A stretch of 64,000 nucleotides of DNA, from contig NZ_JAHBBG010000007.1 of NCBI RefSeq assembly GCF_019331715.1, forward strand, positions 51,183 to 115,182, given 5' to 3'. The position numbers and the translations under genes are program-made. The notes beneath the pieces were generated by a model. That model was not told where the DNA came from and ran no database searches. It worked only from the letters and a program-made list of their open reading frames with translations. Of this stretch, positions 61,859 to 64,000 are shown one piece after another; within the stretch, counting starts at the first letter, position 1, and each line of letters starts with the position of its first letter. The stretch comes from Bifidobacterium simiiventris. GTDB lineage: Bacteria; Actinomycetota; Actinomycetes; Actinomycetales; Bifidobacteriaceae.

Positions 61859-63691
61859 ATGCTTCGCATCATGAAATACCTCTCCAAGGCGGAGATAGGC
61901 CAGATGCTCATCGCGCTGGTCGCCATCGTCGGCCAGATCTGGTTCGATCTCGAACTGCCGGATTATATGTCCGACATCACCACGCTCGTCGAAACGCCGG
62001 GCAGCGAGATGCGCGACATCTGGATCGCCGGCGGTAAGATGCTGCTCGTCTCACTCGGCTCGGTCGCGTGCGCGGTTGTGACCGGCTTCATCGCGACCCG
62101 CGTCGCCGCCAGCTTCGGCCAACGTTTGCGTTCGCTCGAGTTCGCGAAGGTCGAATCGTTCGGCCCGGCTGAAATGAACCGCTTCTCGACTGCAAGCCTT
62201 ATCACTCGCTCGACCAACGACATCACGCAGATCCAGATGTTCATCACGATGGGCCTGCAACTCATCGTCAAGTCGCCGATCATGGCCGTCTGGGCCATCA
62301 TGAAGATCGCCGGCGACGGTTTCGAATGGACGCTCGCCACGGCCGTCGCCACGGTCATCCTGCTCGTCGCGATCGTGATCCTCATGGCGCTCGTCATGCC
62401 GAAGTTCAAGGCGATGCAGCAGCTCACCGACAACATCAACCTTGTTTCACGTGAAAATCTCACCGGCCTGCGCGTCGTGCGCGCCTACAACGCCGAGGAC
62501 TATCAGGAGGACAAGTTCACCAAGGCCAACAAGGATCTCACCGACACCCAGCTGTTCACGAACCGCGCGATGGCCGTGATGATGCCGCTGATGAACACCG
62601 TGATGAACGGCCTCATGCTCGCCGTCTACTGGATCGGCGCGTATCTGATCGACGCGGCCGCCGCGACCGACAAGCTCACCGTGTTCTCGAACATGGTCGT
62701 GTTCTCCAGCTACTCGGTGCAGGTCATCATGAGCTTCCTCATGATGAGCATGGTGTTCGTGCTCTGGCCGCGCGCCGACGTGTCCGCGCAGCGCGTGCTC
62801 GAAGTGATCGACACCGAGCCGCTCGTCAAGGATGGCGGCGACAAGGCGGCCGATGTGGCGCGCATCGGCGGCGGTCAGACCGGCACCGTCGAGTTCCGCG
62901 ACGTGAGCTTCGCGTATCCCGACTCGCGCGAGCCGATCCTCGAACATGTCTCGTTCACGGCCGAACGCGGTCAGACCGTCGCGTTCATCGGCTCGACCGG
63001 TTCCGGCAAGACGTCGCTAATCAATTTGGTACCGCGCTTCTACGATGTCTCGGCCGGCCAGGTGCTGGTCGATGGCGTGGACGTGCGCGACTGGGATCTG
63101 ACCGCGCTGCGCGACACGATCGGCTATGTGCCGCAAAAGTCGGTGCTGTTCAAGGGGACGGTTGCGGGCAACATCAGCTACGGTGACGACGTGCGCTCCG
63201 GTACGACTGGCGGCGACCGCGCGGCCGGCGGTGCTGCGAACGATGGCACGCCGTCCGGCGACCGCTGCGAACGTGTGCAGGAGGCGGCCGATGTGGCGCA
63301 GGCGACCGAGTTCGTCACCCGCATGGACGGCGGCTTCGACGCGGCCATCGCGCAGGGCGGATCGAACGTGTCGGGCGGTCAGAAGCAGCGCCTGTCGATC
63401 GCGCGGGCCGTATACCGCGACCCGGAGATCCTGATCTTCGACGACTCGTTCAGCGCGCTCGACTTCAAGACCGACCGAGCGGTGCGCGACGCGCTCGGAA
63501 CCCACGCGAAGGGCGCGACCAAACTGATCGTAGCGCAGCGCATCGGCACGATCATGAACGCCGACCGCATCGTCGTGCTCGACGACGGCAAGGTCGTGGG
63601 GCAGGGCACGCATCGCGAACTGCTCGACACGTGTGATGTCTACCGTCAGATCGCCGAATCCCAGCTCAGCAAAACGGAACTCACCGCGTGA
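61859..63691 (+). CDS. ABC half-exporter with degenerate ATPase site
   Basis: A 610-residue fused permease-ATPase of the multidrug exporter type. Six spans lie in residues 1-310. The nucleotide-binding domain has Walker A 'GSTGSGKT' (378-385), signature 'VSGGQ' (504-508) and Walker B 'ILIFDD', where Asp529 stands in place of the catalytic Glu. The H-loop reads 'LIVAQRIGTI', with Gln in place of His. These are the marks of the inactive site in a heterodimeric exporter, so a partner subunit is required. A Gly/Asp-rich insert lies at about 446-470. The start follows AGGAGG. Downstream there is a repeat and an IS, not the partner. Confidence 0.92.
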   Translation: MLRIMKYLSKAEIGQMLIALVAIVGQIWFDLELPDYMSDITTLVETPGSEMRDIWIAGGKMLLVSLGSVACAVVTGFIATRVAASFGQRLRSLEFAKVESFGPAEMNRFSTASLITRSTNDITQIQMFITMGLQLIVKSPIMAVWAIMKIAGDGFEWTLATAVATVILLVAIVILMALVMPKFKAMQQLTDNINLVSRENLTGLRVVRAYNAEDYQEDKFTKANKDLTDTQLFTNRAMAVMMPLMNTVMNGLMLAVYWIGAYLIDAAAATDKLTVFSNMVVFSSYSVQVIMSFLMMSMVFVLWPRADVSAQRVLEVIDTEPLVKDGGDKAADVARIGGGQTGTVEFRDVSFAYPDSREPILEHVSFTAERGQTVAFIGSTGSGKTSLINLVPRFYDVSAGQVLVDGVDVRDWDLTALRDTIGYVPQKSVLFKGTVAGNISYGDDVRSGTTGGDRAAGGAANDGTPSGDRCERVQEAADVAQATEFVTRMDGGFDAAIAQGGSNVSGGQKQRLSIARAVYRDPEILIFDDSFSALDFKTDRAVRDALGTHAKGATKLIVAQRIGTIMNADRIVVLDDGKVVGQGTHRELLDTCDVYRQIAESQLSKTELTA

Positions 63692-63762
63692 CGTACAACC
63701 CCGTCATATCGGCCGAACGCAGGCGAAAGGTTGTCGTTTCGACCGAACGCGAGCACGGTGTT

Positions 63763-63854
63763 GTCATTTCGACCGAGCGACAGCGAGCGGAGAAATCCTA
63801 AGCGCCAAGGGGCTGAAAGATTTCTCGACTCGGCTTCGCCTCGCTCGAAATGAC
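63763..63854. repeat. dispersed palindrome (GTCATTTCG family), copy beside the IS
   Basis: GTCATTTCGACCGAGCG...GAGAAATC pairs with GATTTCTCGACTCGG...GCTCGAAATGAC. Two degraded half-copies precede it from about 63708. It stands between the exporter stop and the IS end. Confidence 0.8.
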
Positions 63855-63873
63855 ACGTAGGAAAGGACTTATA

Positions 63874-64000
63874 GGCTATTCGCTGTTTGTGGTGGGTGGT
63901 TTGGGTGTGAGGTGATGCCGGTCGGGTAGGTTGGAGGCATGGATACCTCTTGTCTGTTCACCGCCGCGTTGCAGCTTCAGTCTCCTTGGAAAGTGGAGTC
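63874..64000 (+). mobile_element. left end of a probable ISL3-family insertion sequence
   Basis: GGCTATTCGCTGTTTGTGG at 63874 is a candidate terminal inverted repeat, about 65 bp before a transposase start. The right end is outside the window, so the boundary is a proposal. Confidence 0.5.
63939..64000 (+). CDS. ISL3-like transposase, N-terminal fragment (cut by window)
   Basis: ATG at 63939 follows GGAGG. The 20 visible residues, MDTSCLFTAALQLQSPWKVE, resemble the N-terminus of ISL3-family transposases ('LFTAALGLxPPW.V'). The zinc-ribbon and DDE domains lie beyond the edge. Family call is from the opening residues only. Confidence 0.55.
   Translation, partial: MDTSCLFTAALQLQSPWKVE

Overview
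This is high-GC DNA with dense, short-spaced operons, AAGGAG-type ribosome sites, many LacI/TetR/IclR/MarR regulators and a heavy load of intracellular glycoside hydrolases and sugar ABC transporters. That combination, together with the protein families seen, points to a Bifidobacterium chromosome. This is an inference from gene content, because no 16S or fructose-6-phosphate phosphoketolase gene is in the window.

Region 1 (about 1.5-26.3 kb) reads as one plant-oligosaccharide locus. It holds an LplB/LplC-type ABC transporter (two permeases, two paralogous lipoprotein binding proteins, a YesL-like protein), an SGNH esterase, a GH29 fucosidase, a GH3 beta-glucosidase, a GH31 YicI-type alpha-xylosidase, a GH43, a GH42 beta-galactosidase, LacI and TetR regulators, a ROK kinase, an alpha/beta esterase and a GH94 cellobiose phosphorylase. 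Every bond of an acetylated fucogalactoxyloglucan oligosaccharide has a matching enzyme, none with a recognisable signal peptide, so the proposed job is uptake and cytosolic dismantling of xyloglucan oligosaccharides. Four promoters in this region share one 22-bp palindrome (TTATTTATA-N4-TATAAATAA), which defines a local regulon; the TetR gene inside the locus is the best candidate repressor.

Region 2 (26.8-38.2 kb) is mostly housekeeping: a DedA membrane protein, a metallophosphoesterase, an IclR regulator divergent from leuC-leuD (LtbR-like arrangement), a SWIM/SNF2 helicase, a DUF4190 membrane protein, tRNA-Asp and tRNA-Phe.

Region 3 (39.0-54.1 kb) is a second hemicellulose locus: CE2-like acetylesterase, GH1, a second ABC transporter, GH36 alpha-galactosidase, GH2 beta-mannosidase, a LacI regulator and a beta-lactamase-fold serine hydrolase. 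The set matches acetylated galacto(gluco)mannan oligosaccharides. Three LacI-type operators (CTTAACCGGTTAAG and near copies) precede its transcription units.

Region 4 (54.2-64.0 kb) has an MFS transporter with a GH2 enzyme and a TetR, an ApbE flavin transferase, a 46-residue zinc-finger-like protein, and a MarR with an ABC half-exporter whose ATPase site is degenerate. An ISL3-like transposase begins at the right edge. The window is unusually rich in short structured repeats: six 48-bp hairpins after the tRNAs, a 4-copy 63-bp degenerate array, and dispersed palindromes, three of which lie in frame inside protein-coding genes.
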